Shown here piece after piece: positions 1 to 7,272 of a stretch of DNA of 39,606 nt. The notes below the pieces were generated by a model. That model did not search any database. It saw only the letters and a list, made by a program, of their open reading frames with translations, and was not told where the DNA came from. Each line of letters opens with the position of its first letter. Positions within the stretch are counted from its first letter, which is position 1. Source of the DNA: Elusimicrobiota bacterium (lineage in GTDB: Bacteria > Elusimicrobiota > Elusimicrobia > UBA1565); NCBI GenBank assembly GCA_016218495.1, contig JACRDU010000068.1:1-39606 (forward strand), read 5' to 3'. The translations under genes were made by a program, and so were the position numbers.

Positions 1-1
1 A

Positions 2-589
2 GGCAGCATCGAGGCGCGCGCCGCCAATCGCAGCCAGGCCGGGTCTTTCGAAGCGTCCGACGCCGCATACGGGCTCACTTTGGCGCGGAGCTTCTCTGGT
101 TATTCCGCCGGGGGGACGCTCAAGTTCCTGCGCAGCGAAATAGGCCCCTACTCTGCCCAGGCCGTGGCCGTGGACCTGGGCGTGCGCAAGGAGCTTTCCG
201 GACGGCCGCTGAGCCTCGGACTGGCCGTGCGCAACCTCGGCCAGGGCATGAAGTTCTTGGAGCAGGAGGACGCTCTGCCCTTGATGGTGTCGGCCGGGGC
301 CGCCTACCGCTTGGCGGGCGTCCTGGGAATCGCCCTAGATATACGCCACGAGCCCAACGATAGACGCACCTCCCTGGCCTTGGGCACCGAGTACGCCTTC
401 CTAGGAGCGCTATCCTTGCGCGCCGGCTACGCCGCCAACTCGGGGAACCGTTCCCCGTCCATGGGGATGCTGGGCGGCCTCGGGGCGGGCCTAGGATTTC
501 GGCTGAAGTCCCTCGGGGCCGACTATTCCTTCACGCCCTTCGGCGACCTGGGCGACGCGCAACGCCTGAGCCTCTCAGCGCGCTTCTGA
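2..589 (+). CDS. PorV/UPF0164-like outer-membrane beta-barrel protein, C-terminal part (cut by left edge)
   Basis: The reading frame is open from base 2 to the TGA at 587-589, so the N-terminus lies outside the window; a TTG at 80 is not a credible start because the homologous frame continues upstream. The 195 visible residues alternate short hydrophobic strands with polar turns. They contain the phrases usual in the C-terminal half of the PorV/UPF0164 branch of the OmpP1/FadL superfamily: a GSF.ASD stretch, LSLGLAVRNLG, then ALPLMVSAGAAYRL, ending in a strand with terminal Phe (LSLSARF), as expected for an outer-membrane barrel. In type IX secretion PorV shuttles cargo at the outer membrane; whether this protein does so is inference. 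Its 3' end overlaps the convergent gene ending at 575 by 15 nt. A longer relative with TPRs lies at 10929-12485. Confidence 0.7.
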   Translation, partial: GSIEARAANRSQAGSFEASDAAYGLTLARSFSGYSAGGTLKFLRSEIGPYSAQAVAVDLGVRKELSGRPLSLGLAVRNLGQGMKFLEQEDALPLMVSAGAAYRLAGVLGIALDIRHEPNDRRTSLALGTEYAFLGALSLRAGYAANSGNRSPSMGMLGGLGAGLGFRLKSLGADYSFTPFGDLGDAQRLSLSARF

Positions 590-2014
590 CTTCGAAGCCG
601 CCCGCTCGGCGCGGCGGATGTAGAGCCAGCTCAGGAAGGACACCACGGCGTAGGCCGCGTTCTGCAGCGCGTAGACGATGAACTGCGCCCGCTCGCTGGA
701 TCCCGCCGGAGCGGCCGACGCCATCTGGGCCGTCCAGGCCACGAAGCCGATGGAGGCCGCGAAGAAGAGGAAGCTGAAGAGGCTGGTGAAGCCCTTGGGC
801 GTGCGCCCCTTGACGATGTCGACGATGTCGGGGGTGAAGAGCAGGAAGAACATCGCCCCCGTGGCGATCTGGAGCCCCAAGGCCAGGTGGGCCAGCCCGG
901 CGGCGCCCAGCATGCCGGTCAGCAGGGCGGGCACGACGTGCAGGGCCGCCTCGTAGAGCGCCACGCTGGGGACGAAGAGGGCCGTGGAGACCAGCCCGGT
1001 CAGGCCGGCCGACGCCCACGGGGAGAAGCCCCGCCCGCGCCGCGCCAGGAGCGGGGAAATCATGAGGGGGGCGAGCAGGGCCAGGCCGCCGAAGATGTTC
1101 TGCACGCCCCAGAACCACTGCCCCGCCAGGGGGGCCGAGACCAGGCCCAGGGCCAACGACGCCGACGCGCCCACCACGGCCCGCCACACCGGCGTACCCT
1201 TCGCGCCGCCGTCCCTGAAGGTCTTGTTGATCTGGGGGAGGGCGAAGACGAAGGCCAGCGCGTTGCCGACCAGGTAGCCCGCCCGGCCCGAGAGCTCGAC
1301 GGCGCGCGCCCAGAAGCCGGCCGGGTCGACGGCGAGGAGCGGGGCGATGCGCAGGCCCGCCACGCCGGCGGCGACGAAGGCCGTCCCCGCCGCTGCCTTG
1401 GTTAGGGAGGGGCGCAGGCCGGAGCGGGACGGGGCGGCCTTGCCCTTCGTGACGGGGTCGGCGACGGCGGAACCGGCGGCGGCGCGCTTCGTGCCGTCGA
1501 AGAGGGCGGCGGAGATTTCTCCCGAACGGACGCCCGACCCGGGCCGGCGCGCCTCGGAGAAGCCCTTCTCGGCCGACTGCAGGGACCCGAGGGCGGCGGG
1601 AGAGGCTTCCTTGCCCGGCTCCTGGACGAGGGCGGGTTTTTCAAGGGCGGCAGGGCGGGAGACCGGCAGGGCCGTTTGAGCGGCGGCGGCCCGGGGCGCG
1701 GCGGCGGCCTGGGCGGAGGGCCCCTGGACGGAGGCCGCGGCGGCGACGGTGGGAGCCGGGGTAGGCAGGGCCAGCGAAGGGGAGACGAGGGGGCTGAAGG
1801 CCGCCGGCAGGGCGGGAGCGCCCAGGGAAACTCCCAGCGAGGCCGCCGGGGCTCCGAAGACCCCGGCCGGCACGACGGGGACGGCCGTGACGGGAGCGCC
1901 CCGGACCGAGGCGGCCACGGCCTGGGCGAAGGCCGCGGACGGCCCCGTCCCCGGCGCGGCGCACAGGAGCAGGGCCGCGGCGGAGGCGACGAGCCGGCGC
2001 ATCAGGGCCTTCAT
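575..2014 (-). CDS. Exported Ala/Pro-rich leader protein with a PQ-loop-like multi-pass membrane domain
   Basis: This 479-residue protein has three parts. Residues 1-31 look like a signal peptide (positive MKALMRR, hydrophobic core, AFA cleavage region). Residues about 32-200 are a low-complexity Ala/Pro/Val leader with an LFDG box at 171-174. Residues about 205-470 form a membrane domain with around seven hydrophobic segments. The domain carries two similar loops: a Pro-Gln pair at 260-261 followed by INKTFRDGGAKG, and Pro-Asp at 395-396 followed by IVDIVKGRTPKG. A duplicated P-x-I-x4-[KR]...KG loop is typical of the PQ-loop/SWEET/MtN3 class of small transporters, so transport is possible, but the match is by motif only. 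The leader resembles those of the genes at 34822-37440 and 38849-39604. The start is the ATG six bases after a TACCGT -10-like element. Confidence 0.55.
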   Translation of the reverse strand: MKALMRRLVASAAALLLCAAPGTGPSAAFAQAVAASVRGAPVTAVPVVPAGVFGAPAASLGVSLGAPALPAAFSPLVSPSLALPTPAPTVAAAASVQGPSAQAAAAPRAAAAQTALPVSRPAALEKPALVQEPGKEASPAALGSLQSAEKGFSEARRPGSGVRSGEISAALFDGTKRAAAGSAVADPVTKGKAAPSRSGLRPSLTKAAAGTAFVAAGVAGLRIAPLLAVDPAGFWARAVELSGRAGYLVGNALAFVFALPQINKTFRDGGAKGTPVWRAVVGASASLALGLVSAPLAGQWFWGVQNIFGGLALLAPLMISPLLARRGRGFSPWASAGLTGLVSTALFVPSVALYEAALHVVPALLTGMLGAAGLAHLALGLQIATGAMFFLLFTPDIVDIVKGRTPKGFTSLFSFLFFAASIGFVAWTAQMASAAPAGSSERAQFIVYALQNAAYAVVSFLSWLYIRRAERAASKSEAR

Positions 2015-2020
2015 CCCTGA

Positions 2021-2026
2021 ACGGTA
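2021..2026 (-). promoter_or_regulatory. -10 element TACCGT for the PQ-loop-like gene, leaderless type
   Basis: GGCTACCGT lies 6 nt upstream of the ATG at 2014. No -35 box is evident 16-18 bases further up. The short distance predicts transcription starting at or very near the ATG. It belongs to the TANNNT series found at most operon starts in this window. Confidence 0.4.
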
Positions 2027-2071
2027 GCCGGTTCCCCGTCGAGCCGGGAGGGTCCCGGGGGGTGGGGGCGG

Positions 2072-2692
2072 CTAGGCCCTAGGACCCCCCACCTCGAGGA
2101 GGGCCCGGGCCTCCGCCTTGTCCAACGACAGCCAGTCGCCCTGCGACTCTACGAAGAGGGCGTCGTGGGGGGTTTCCAGGAACAGGGCGAGCAGTTCGGC
2201 GATTCCCAGCGGCGCGGCCTCGGCGTCGGGGCAGGTCTCGCGCAGCGAGGCCTCGCTGACGAAGGCGAAGACGGCCGTCTGCTCCCCGTTGCTCGAGCTA
2301 TACAGCGCGCCGTCGGCCGAGCGCGGGACGAGCAGCGGCGCGGCAGCGAGGCGCGCCAGCAGGGCGCGGCGGGCGTCCAGGGCCGACTCCTCCTCGCTGA
2401 AGCGCTTCCAGCGCGGGTCGTCCTTCCAGCCGGCCTCCCCCGCGCGAGCGGCCAGGAAGAGGGCGGCCGCGTCGTCCACCGGAGGGCCTTCGAGGGACCA
2501 GCGCGCCGCGCCCTCCTGGCGCTCCAGGACGAGCCGGCCGTCACTGCGGGTGGCCTGCAGGAACTCGGAACCCCAGGAGAGCAGGGCGTAGGCCTCCTTC
2601 TCGCGCGCCAGCCGCCGCACGGCGGCCTCGACGGCCGCGGCGTCGGGGGACTCGGACTCGGCCTCGTCGGTGGACAGGGCGAAGCGCTCCAT
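2072..2692 (-). CDS. SseB-like (PF07179-type) protein
   Basis: The protein has 206 residues from the ATG at 2692; the frame is open further upstream but that part lies antisense-free over the neighbouring gene and is not protein-like. No signal peptide or membrane segment is visible, so it is probably cytoplasmic. The C-terminal half (about residues 110-205) follows the SseB N-terminal domain pattern: APLLVP, a variable turn, TAVFAFVSEASLRETCPDA, an amphipathic helix ending LLALFLE, then DALFVESQGDWLSLDKAEARALLE. Members of this family often accompany secretion or stress loci, but the biochemical role is unknown. The N-terminal half is helical and acidic with no recognised domain. It starts 31 nt after the metallopeptidase-like gene. 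A TACTCT element 4 nt before the ATG, with TTGACG 19 bases further up, suggests its own promoter. Confidence 0.55.
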   Translation of the reverse strand: MERFALSTDEAESESPDAAAVEAAVRRLAREKEAYALLSWGSEFLQATRSDGRLVLERQEGAARWSLEGPPVDDAAALFLAARAGEAGWKDDPRWKRFSEEESALDARRALLARLAAAPLLVPRSADGALYSSSNGEQTAVFAFVSEASLRETCPDAEAAPLGIAELLALFLETPHDALFVESQGDWLSLDKAEARALLEVGGPRA

Positions 2693-2696
2693 CGCC

Positions 2697-2727
2697 AGAG
2701 TATGCGGGGGCCGGGCGGCCCCGTCAA
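2697..2727 (-). promoter_or_regulatory. Promoter for the SseB-like gene (TTGACG-N19-TACTCT)
   Basis: The -35 TTGACG lies at 2722-2727 and the -10 TACTCT at 2697-2702, with a rather long 19-base spacer. Only 4 nt separate the -10 from the ATG at 2692, so the transcript would be leaderless or nearly so. Confidence 0.35.
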
Positions 2728-3581
2728 GCACCGTCCGGTTGCAGGGACTGGAGCCCGGGCAGGGGCGGGGCCAGCAGGCGCAGGCGCTCGATGCGCGCCG
2801 CCAGCTCGGCGGCGAAGGCCGCGCCGGCGGGGCTCGAACGGCGGCGGACGAGCGACGCCAGCACGTCGGGGCGCGACTCCAGAAACTTAAGGCGCTCGGA
2901 GAGCGAGTCGACGAAGCCCCCCACGGCGCGCGGGTCGGCGCGCCGGGCGCGCAGGGCGCCGAGCGGGTCGGCGAGCTCGCCGTCTTCGAGCAGCGCGCCG
3001 TAGTGGGGCTGCTTCCAGTGCAGCTCGCGCTCGAAGGCGGCCCGGTCCGCCAGCAGGGTCTCGGCCCCGGTGTCGAGGAAGCGCCAGCCGGCCTCCAGCG
3101 ACACCAGCCAGCCCACCACATAGGCGTTCACCTCGTCGCTGAGCAGCGCATTCGCCTCCCAGCCGGCCCCGGCCGCCTCGGCCTCGGCGTGGCTGAGCAC
3201 GTGGCCCAAGAGCTCGTGGGCCAGCACCTCGGCGGCGCGCAGGCTCCCGGAGGCGGGCTTCCAGGACAGGACGCTCCTGGAGAGCGTCACCCGAGCCGCC
3301 CCCGCGTCGAAGCCCGCCATCCCCCCCTTGTCCTCGAGGTCGGAGAACGAGACGGCGACCGACACCCCGGCGGCGAGCAGGCGCTCGCCGAGCGCGCGGC
3401 CGGTCTCGCCCTTGAGCATGAGGCGCACGGCCTCGTCGTAGAGCGCGCGCTCCGCCGGGGACGCCGCGCTCGACAGGGAGACCTGGGCGGCGAAGCGCTC
3501 GGCCAGCGCGGGGCGCGGTTTCGGGGCGTCCTCGAGGGCCGTCCCGGCGAGGAGGGCCGCCAGGGCCAGGGAAGCGGGCAT
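2724..3581 (-). CDS. Exported metallopeptidase-like protein with a HELLGH motif
   Basis: The 285-residue product begins with a short hydrophobic segment (about residues 3-16) that could be a signal peptide, which suggests export. The notable feature is a helix with His122-Glu123-Leu-Leu-Gly-His127 and His131, followed about 20 residues later by DEVNAYVVG (Asp149, Glu150). That spacing resembles the active-site helix and glutamate helix of zinc peptidases, but the motif is HExxxH with one extra residue rather than the canonical HExxH. It is therefore either a divergent zincin or a non-catalytic relative. The first 110 residues and the C-terminal helical third match no family I recognise. It is preceded by a TACAAT element 5 nt before the ATG, and its stop lies 31 nt before the SseB-like gene. 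Confidence 0.5.
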   Translation of the reverse strand: MPASLALAALLAGTALEDAPKPRPALAERFAAQVSLSSAASPAERALYDEAVRLMLKGETGRALGERLLAAGVSVAVSFSDLEDKGGMAGFDAGAARVTLSRSVLSWKPASGSLRAAEVLAHELLGHVLSHAEAEAAGAGWEANALLSDEVNAYVVGWLVSLEAGWRFLDTGAETLLADRAAFERELHWKQPHYGALLEDGELADPLGALRARRADPRAVGGFVDSLSERLKFLESRPDVLASLVRRRSSPAGAAFAAELAARIERLRLLAPPLPGLQSLQPDGA

Positions 3582-3586
3582 GCCAG

Positions 3587-3592
3587 ATTGTA
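3587..3592 (-). promoter_or_regulatory. -10 element TACAAT for the metallopeptidase-like gene, leaderless type
   Basis: GGCTACAAT lies 5 nt before the ATG at 3581. TACAAT is one base from TATAAT. No convincing -35 is present at 16-18 bases. The distance predicts an mRNA beginning at or next to the start codon. Confidence 0.45.
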
Positions 3593-3627
3593 GCCCGCCC
3601 CGGCGGCGGCGCTCTGGGACCTACGGC

Positions 3628-5022
3628 CTACTTGGCGGCGGGGGCCTGCAGGGCCTCGATGGCCTTTTGGAACATGTCGAGCTGGGCGCTCCGCGAGGCC
3701 TGGTCGGGGTAGGTGTAGTCCACCATCAAGACATAGCCGGGGCCGAAGAGGTTGAAGGTGTCCACCCAGGCGCCGCCGCGCATCTCGGCGCTGGGCGGGC
3801 GCAGCTTGCAGACCTCGGCGGGAAATCCGCGGTGGGTGAGCTTGATGAGGTTGCTGGCGTTCCCGTAGCACGAGTCCCCGGGCCGCACGCGCTTGGCCAT
3901 CTCGCCCTTGAAGCAGCCGATGGCGACGAAGAAGCGCGCGTCGTCGTAGAGCACGCGCTTGCCCACGCACTTGATCTCGCGCTCGCTGAGGCGGATGAAC
4001 TCGGGCAGGTGCTTGAGGGTCCAGCCGGTGGTGTCGAGCGGGACGTCCGGTCCGATTCCGCCGCCGCCCGCCGGAGCGGCCCCCGGGGCTGTCTCGCCTG
4101 CCAGGGGGTCCGGCGGGACCTCCTCCTTGTCGAGCTTGGGGACGATGAGGCTGCCCGTGACGAAGCGTCCCTTGCCGTCCACCACGCGCTGGGTGACCGT
4201 CCCGTCCTTGACGCTGCGGAACTGGCGCGCCGAGAGCTGGGAGCCCGGGGCGGCCGTGGGCAGCGCCGCCTCGCGCCGCGGCGCGCCGCGCTCGGAGAGC
4301 TGGACCACCGTGCTCACCCAGGACGAGCCCGGCCAGGCCAGCGGCTGGGGCTCGGCCTCGAGGCCGGGGCCGACGCGCTCGAGCACCAGCACGCGCGGCA
4401 CCTCGGCGGGGTCGGAGTAGAGGTCGAACCACTGCCCGGCGGGCAGCGGCCGCGCGGCCAGGGCCTGGGCCAGGGCCGGCTCGCGGGCCTTGAGGTCGGC
4501 CAGGCTGAGGCCCACGCCCAGCACGCGCTCGAAGGCCGGCGGCTCGGGCGGCGCGGCCAGCGCGGCCCTCAGGACCGGGGACAGCGCCGTGCCGTGCGCG
4601 ATGACGCGCAGGCGCACGCCCTTCTCGGCCGCCCAGCGCGCCGCCGCCGCCACCTGCTCCTCGGCCGCGGCCAGCTCCCTGGGGCCGGCGGCGTCCATCC
4701 GCCAGCCGGCGCTGCGCGGCTCGCGTAGCAGGGCCTCCATGAACGCGTACTGCCGGGGCTCGCCGAACCAGGCGTTCATCGTCGAGCGCTTGCGCGGCGC
4801 CGTGTCCCAGGGCTCGCTCTCGCGGAAAGGCCCGGACAGCACGAGGGTGGCGACCAGGCCCTCGGGCGTCGCGCCGCCCAGCACCCCCTCCTCGACCAGC
4901 CGCTCCAGCTGGGCGATGAGCGGCGGCGTGGGGTCCACGCGCGAGCTAATCTGCTCGCGCGCGAACCAGAACACGAGCAGGGTCACGCCCAGCGCCGCGG
5001 TCAGCACGACCAGGGCCTTCAT
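3628..5022 (-). CDS. Membrane-anchored protein of unknown function
   Basis: I do not recognise this 464-residue protein. A single hydrophobic helix at residues 4-20, followed by FAREQ, suggests an N-terminal membrane anchor with the rest outside the cytoplasm. Residues about 50-230 look alpha/beta-like: VATLVLSGPF, then a helix and RLRVIAHGTALSPVLRAAL. This recalls the nucleophile elbow of an alpha/beta hydrolase, but Thr follows His-Gly and there is no GxSxG, so catalysis is doubtful. A Pro/Gly/Ala-rich linker spans about 300-330. The C-terminal domain (about 335-460) has four cysteines (Cys352, 370, 385, 405), which would allow two disulfides if exported. An AGGGAG Shine-Dalgarno lies 6 nt before the ATG. 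The start overlaps the stop of an 18-codon leader ORF (ATGA). Confidence 0.6.
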   Translation of the reverse strand: MKALVVLTAALGVTLLVFWFAREQISSRVDPTPPLIAQLERLVEEGVLGGATPEGLVATLVLSGPFRESEPWDTAPRKRSTMNAWFGEPRQYAFMEALLREPRSAGWRMDAAGPRELAAAEEQVAAAARWAAEKGVRLRVIAHGTALSPVLRAALAAPPEPPAFERVLGVGLSLADLKAREPALAQALAARPLPAGQWFDLYSDPAEVPRVLVLERVGPGLEAEPQPLAWPGSSWVSTVVQLSERGAPRREAALPTAAPGSQLSARQFRSVKDGTVTQRVVDGKGRFVTGSLIVPKLDKEEVPPDPLAGETAPGAAPAGGGGIGPDVPLDTTGWTLKHLPEFIRLSEREIKCVGKRVLYDDARFFVAIGCFKGEMAKRVRPGDSCYGNASNLIKLTHRGFPAEVCKLRPPSAEMRGGAWVDTFNLFGPGYVLMVDYTYPDQASRSAQLDMFQKAIEALQAPAAK

Positions 5023-5075
5023 GGTCGCTCCCTACGGACAAGCGGTCGACCATTCCCTGCGCCATGCTCGGTCAT
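5019..5075 (-). CDS. Possible 18-codon leader ORF coupled to the membrane-anchored protein
   Basis: ATG at 5075 opens an 18-residue frame, MTEHGAGNGRPLVRRERP, whose TGA overlaps the ATG of the next gene (ATGA at 5022-5019). A promoter-like TTGCCG-N17-TATCTT lies immediately upstream with its -10 just 6 nt before this ATG, so the transcript should start at or close to the first codon of the small ORF. Translation of the leader could therefore deliver ribosomes to the larger gene, which also has its own AGGGAG site inside the leader. The peptide is Arg-rich and resembles no known attenuator. It may be only a 5' leader without a functional peptide. Confidence 0.35.
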   Translation of the reverse strand: MTEHGAGNGRPLVRRERP

Positions 5076-5081
5076 GGCATT

Positions 5082-5110
5082 AAGATAGCCGGGACGGGGG
5101 GTTCCGGCAA
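5082..5110 (-). promoter_or_regulatory. Promoter TTGCCG-N17-TATCTT upstream of the leader ORF
   Basis: The -35 TTGCCG is at 5105-5110 and the -10 TATCTT at 5082-5087, with an exact 17-base spacer. The -10 is preceded by GGC (GGCTATCTT), as in front of several other genes here. Six bases separate it from the ATG at 5075, matching the arrangement at the PorV-like/TPR gene. Confidence 0.5.
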
Positions 5111-5159
5111 GGGCGGACGGGCTCCAGCGGCATTCACATGCGCCGGCGAATGCGGGGCT

Positions 5160-5846
5160 TCAGCGGCTGGCGAGCAGGTAGCCGCGGCCGCGCGCGGTCT
5201 TGAGCCCGGCCCCCGCGGGGCCGAGCTTGCGGCGCACGGAGGCCACCGCCTTGTCGACGCCCTCGAGGGACGCCCCCTCCCCGAGGCGCTCGAGCAGGCC
5301 CGCCTTCGAGAAGGGCATGTCGGGCGCGCCGGCCAGGACTACGAGCAGGTCGAACTCCCGCGCGGTCAGGCCCCGGACCGGCCGCCAGGAACGGCCGCGG
5401 CGGGCGAACGCCTCGCGCGCGGCGGGGACGAGCCGGACCCGTCCGACCGAGAGGGTGCCGGGAGCGCCCTCGCGCGGGAACAGCGCGCGCAGGTGCCGGC
5501 GCAGGCGGCGCAGCAGGGCCTGGTCGGGGTCGTCGGCGCGCATCAGGTCGAGGGCGCCAGCCGACAGGGCGGCCGCCAGGGCCTGCGGGGGCTCGCCGCC
5601 CCAGGCGCAGGCGACGACATGGACCGACGGGCAGCGCGAGCGCAGGGCCGCCATGGCCGCGGCGGGCCGCGGCGAGAGGACGCCGACCTCGGCCAGGACG
5701 AGGCCGCGCCGGCGCGGCCCGGCCTCGGCGGAGACCTCCTCAAGGAAGGGCACCAGGCGGAACGGCACGCCCAGGGCCGCGAACAGGCGCTCCCAGCGCG
5801 CGGCGCGCGGCCCGGACGGCGCGGCGACCCAGTAGGAGACGCTCAT
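5160..5846 (-). CDS. OmpR-type winged-helix regulator with a degenerate receiver (Asp to Glu)
   Basis: The 228-residue product has an N-terminal receiver-like domain (about 1-120) and a C-terminal OmpR/PhoB-type winged helix (about 130-228; RGLTAREFDLLVVLA, then VDKAVASVRRKLG and ARGRGYLLAS). The receiver lacks the N-terminal acidic cluster. Where the phosphorylated Asp belongs (GLVLAEVGVLSP) there is Glu53, and the conserved Lys near the C-terminal end is missing. Phosphorylation is therefore unlikely; Glu can mimic a phosphorylated Asp, so the protein may be constitutively active or use another signal. It is clearly paralogous to the gene at 28116-28829, which keeps an Asp. Its ATG overlaps the motB-like stop (ATGA), so it is the last gene of the motor-like cluster and a likely transcriptional output of it. 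Confidence 0.75.
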   Translation of the reverse strand: MSVSYWVAAPSGPRAARWERLFAALGVPFRLVPFLEEVSAEAGPRRRGLVLAEVGVLSPRPAAAMAALRSRCPSVHVVACAWGGEPPQALAAALSAGALDLMRADDPDQALLRRLRRHLRALFPREGAPGTLSVGRVRLVPAAREAFARRGRSWRPVRGLTAREFDLLVVLAGAPDMPFSKAGLLERLGEGASLEGVDKAVASVRRKLGPAGAGLKTARGRGYLLASR

Positions 5847-6532
5847 CCGCCGCGCAGGAGGCTGATCTCGATGCGGCGGTTCTGCGCCCGCCCCTCGGGG
5901 GTCTTGTTGTCGCCGACGGGGCGGTATTCCCCGTAGCCGACGCCCGAGATGCGCTTGGGGTCCACGCCGTACTCCTGGAGCTTCTGGATGACGGCGTAGG
6001 CGCGCGCCATCGAGAGCTCCCAGTTGGACTTGTAGGCCCCGTGCTTGATGGGGACGTTGTCGGTGTGGCCCTCCACGCGGACCTCGTTCTCCATGCTGAC
6101 CATGTCCTTGGCCACCGCCTCGAGGACGGCCGCGGCGTCGGGCTTGAGCACCGACTTGCCGGAGTCGAAGAGCACGCCCTCGCCCAGCGACAGCGAGATG
6201 CGCTTCTCGGTCATGATGACGGAGGCCCCGCCGCCGAGCTCGCCGCCCTCGGCCTTCGCGCTCAGCTTCTCGCGCAGCAGCATCTCCTTGTCGCGCTGCT
6301 GGGAGCGCTTCTCCACGCGCGGGTCGATCTTCCCGCCGAAGACGCGCTGGATGTCGGAGAGAGACTTCTCGATGGGGTCGATGTCCTCGACCTGCTTGGA
6401 GAGCTGGAAGGAGAGCATGAGGAGGAAGAGGATCATGAGATAGCTCATCATGTCCCCGTAGACGATGGCCCAGAGGGCGTTCTTGTTGAGGTGCCCCTCG
6501 AGCTCCTCTTTCCTGAAGCGGTAGACCGCCAT
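5843..6532 (-). CDS. motB: MotB-like stator protein (proton channel and peptidoglycan-binding OmpA domain)
   Basis: This 229-residue protein has MotB organisation. A short cytoplasmic N-terminus leads into one transmembrane helix at about 21-42 (WAIVYGDMMSYLMILFLLML), where Asp27 occupies the position of the essential proton-carrying aspartate. Next comes a plug/linker region of about 60 residues, then an OmpA/MotB C-terminal domain (about 105-229) with VEGHTDNVP at 153-161, NWELSMARA and RAQNRRIEI, the peptidoglycan-binding signature. MotB anchors the stator to the cell wall and, with MotA, conducts H+ to drive rotation. The size is smaller than typical flagellar MotB. It follows the MotA-like gene by 2 nt and overlaps the next gene by 4 nt. 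ExbD/TolR lack the OmpA domain, so MotB is the better call. Confidence 0.9.
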   Translation of the reverse strand: MAVYRFRKEELEGHLNKNALWAIVYGDMMSYLMILFLLMLSFQLSKQVEDIDPIEKSLSDIQRVFGGKIDPRVEKRSQQRDKEMLLREKLSAKAEGGELGGGASVIMTEKRISLSLGEGVLFDSGKSVLKPDAAAVLEAVAKDMVSMENEVRVEGHTDNVPIKHGAYKSNWELSMARAYAVIQKLQEYGVDPKRISGVGYGEYRPVGDNKTPEGRAQNRRIEISLLRGG

Positions 6533-6534
6533 GG

Positions 6535-7272
6535 CTACTTATAGGACATCAGGCGGCGCTCGAGCACCAGAGGCACGGTGCCCTGCATCATCCCGATGAC
6601 CCCCTCCACGACCATGGCCTTGATCTTGATCTCCTCCCACAGGCGCATGCGCAGCTTGCCGGCCACCGGGATGCAGACCAGGTTCGCGAACATGATGCCG
6701 TAGAAGGCCGAGGTGATGGCGATGGCCATGGACCCGCCGACGGCCTTCGGGTCGGAGATCTGTTGGAGCACCTTGATGATGCCCAGGAGGGTGCCGATCA
6801 GGCCGAACATCGGGCTGACGACGCCGGCGGTGCGGATGACGTTGATGACCTCGTTGGCCCGGTCGACCTGGTTGTTGACCTCGGCTTCGAGGACGCGGCG
6901 CACGAAGTCGGGGTTGTTGTACTCGAGTGCCGTCGTGGACGCCGCTCCGAGGAAGCCCGCGGCGACGTTGGGGTCGGCGGCGCGCAGGGCCTGGAGCCCG
7001 CCCTGCTGGACCTGCTCGGCGAGGCGCACCAGGATGGGGATCAGCGCGCCCGGCTCGCCGTAGGGGTCGGAGCGGAACATCGCGAAGCAGGCCATGAAGG
7101 TGTCCTTGACGTAGGTCAGCGGCGTGTTTATCAGCATCGCGGCGAAGGTCCCGCCGAAGACGATCAGGATGCCGTGGGCGTTGACGAAGATGGCCCCTAC
7201 CTCGCCGCTCATGACGCCCAGCGTGATGAGGAGGGCGATTCCGGCCGTCCCTGCGACGGTTGCGAGGTCCAT
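6535..7272 (-). CDS. motA: MotA-like stator protein
   Basis: The 245 residues fit the MotA family in length and layout: two N-terminal membrane helices (about 5-22 and 33-50), a cytoplasmic loop of about 95 residues that in MotA touches FliG, and two C-terminal helices (about 150-170 and 184-203). The two functionally important prolines are present: Pro154 in GVVSPMFGLIGTLLGI and Pro202 in NLVCIPVAGKLRMR. MotA surrounds the MotB channel helix and converts proton flow into force on FliG. The ATG shares one base with the stop of the coiled-coil gene (TGATG), which indicates translational coupling, and the MotB-like gene follows after 2 nt. A FliG domain two genes upstream provides an obvious partner. 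Confidence 0.9.
   Translation of the reverse strand: MDLATVAGTAGIALLITLGVMSGEVGAIFVNAHGILIVFGGTFAAMLINTPLTYVKDTFMACFAMFRSDPYGEPGALIPILVRLAEQVQQGGLQALRAADPNVAAGFLGAASTTALEYNNPDFVRRVLEAEVNNQVDRANEVINVIRTAGVVSPMFGLIGTLLGIIKVLQQISDPKAVGGSMAIAITSAFYGIMFANLVCIPVAGKLRMRLWEEIKIKAMVVEGVIGMMQGTVPLVLERRLMSYK

Noticed and set aside
5111-5159. A small inverted repeat (CATTC...GAATG) after the winged-helix regulator
   Set aside because: Five base pairs with a 12-base loop and no T-run is within chance for this length.
5843-7272. ExbB/ExbD or TolQ/TolR instead of MotA/MotB
   Set aside because: The MotB-like protein has a full OmpA-type peptidoglycan-binding domain and the MotA-like protein has both MotA prolines and its length and helix layout.
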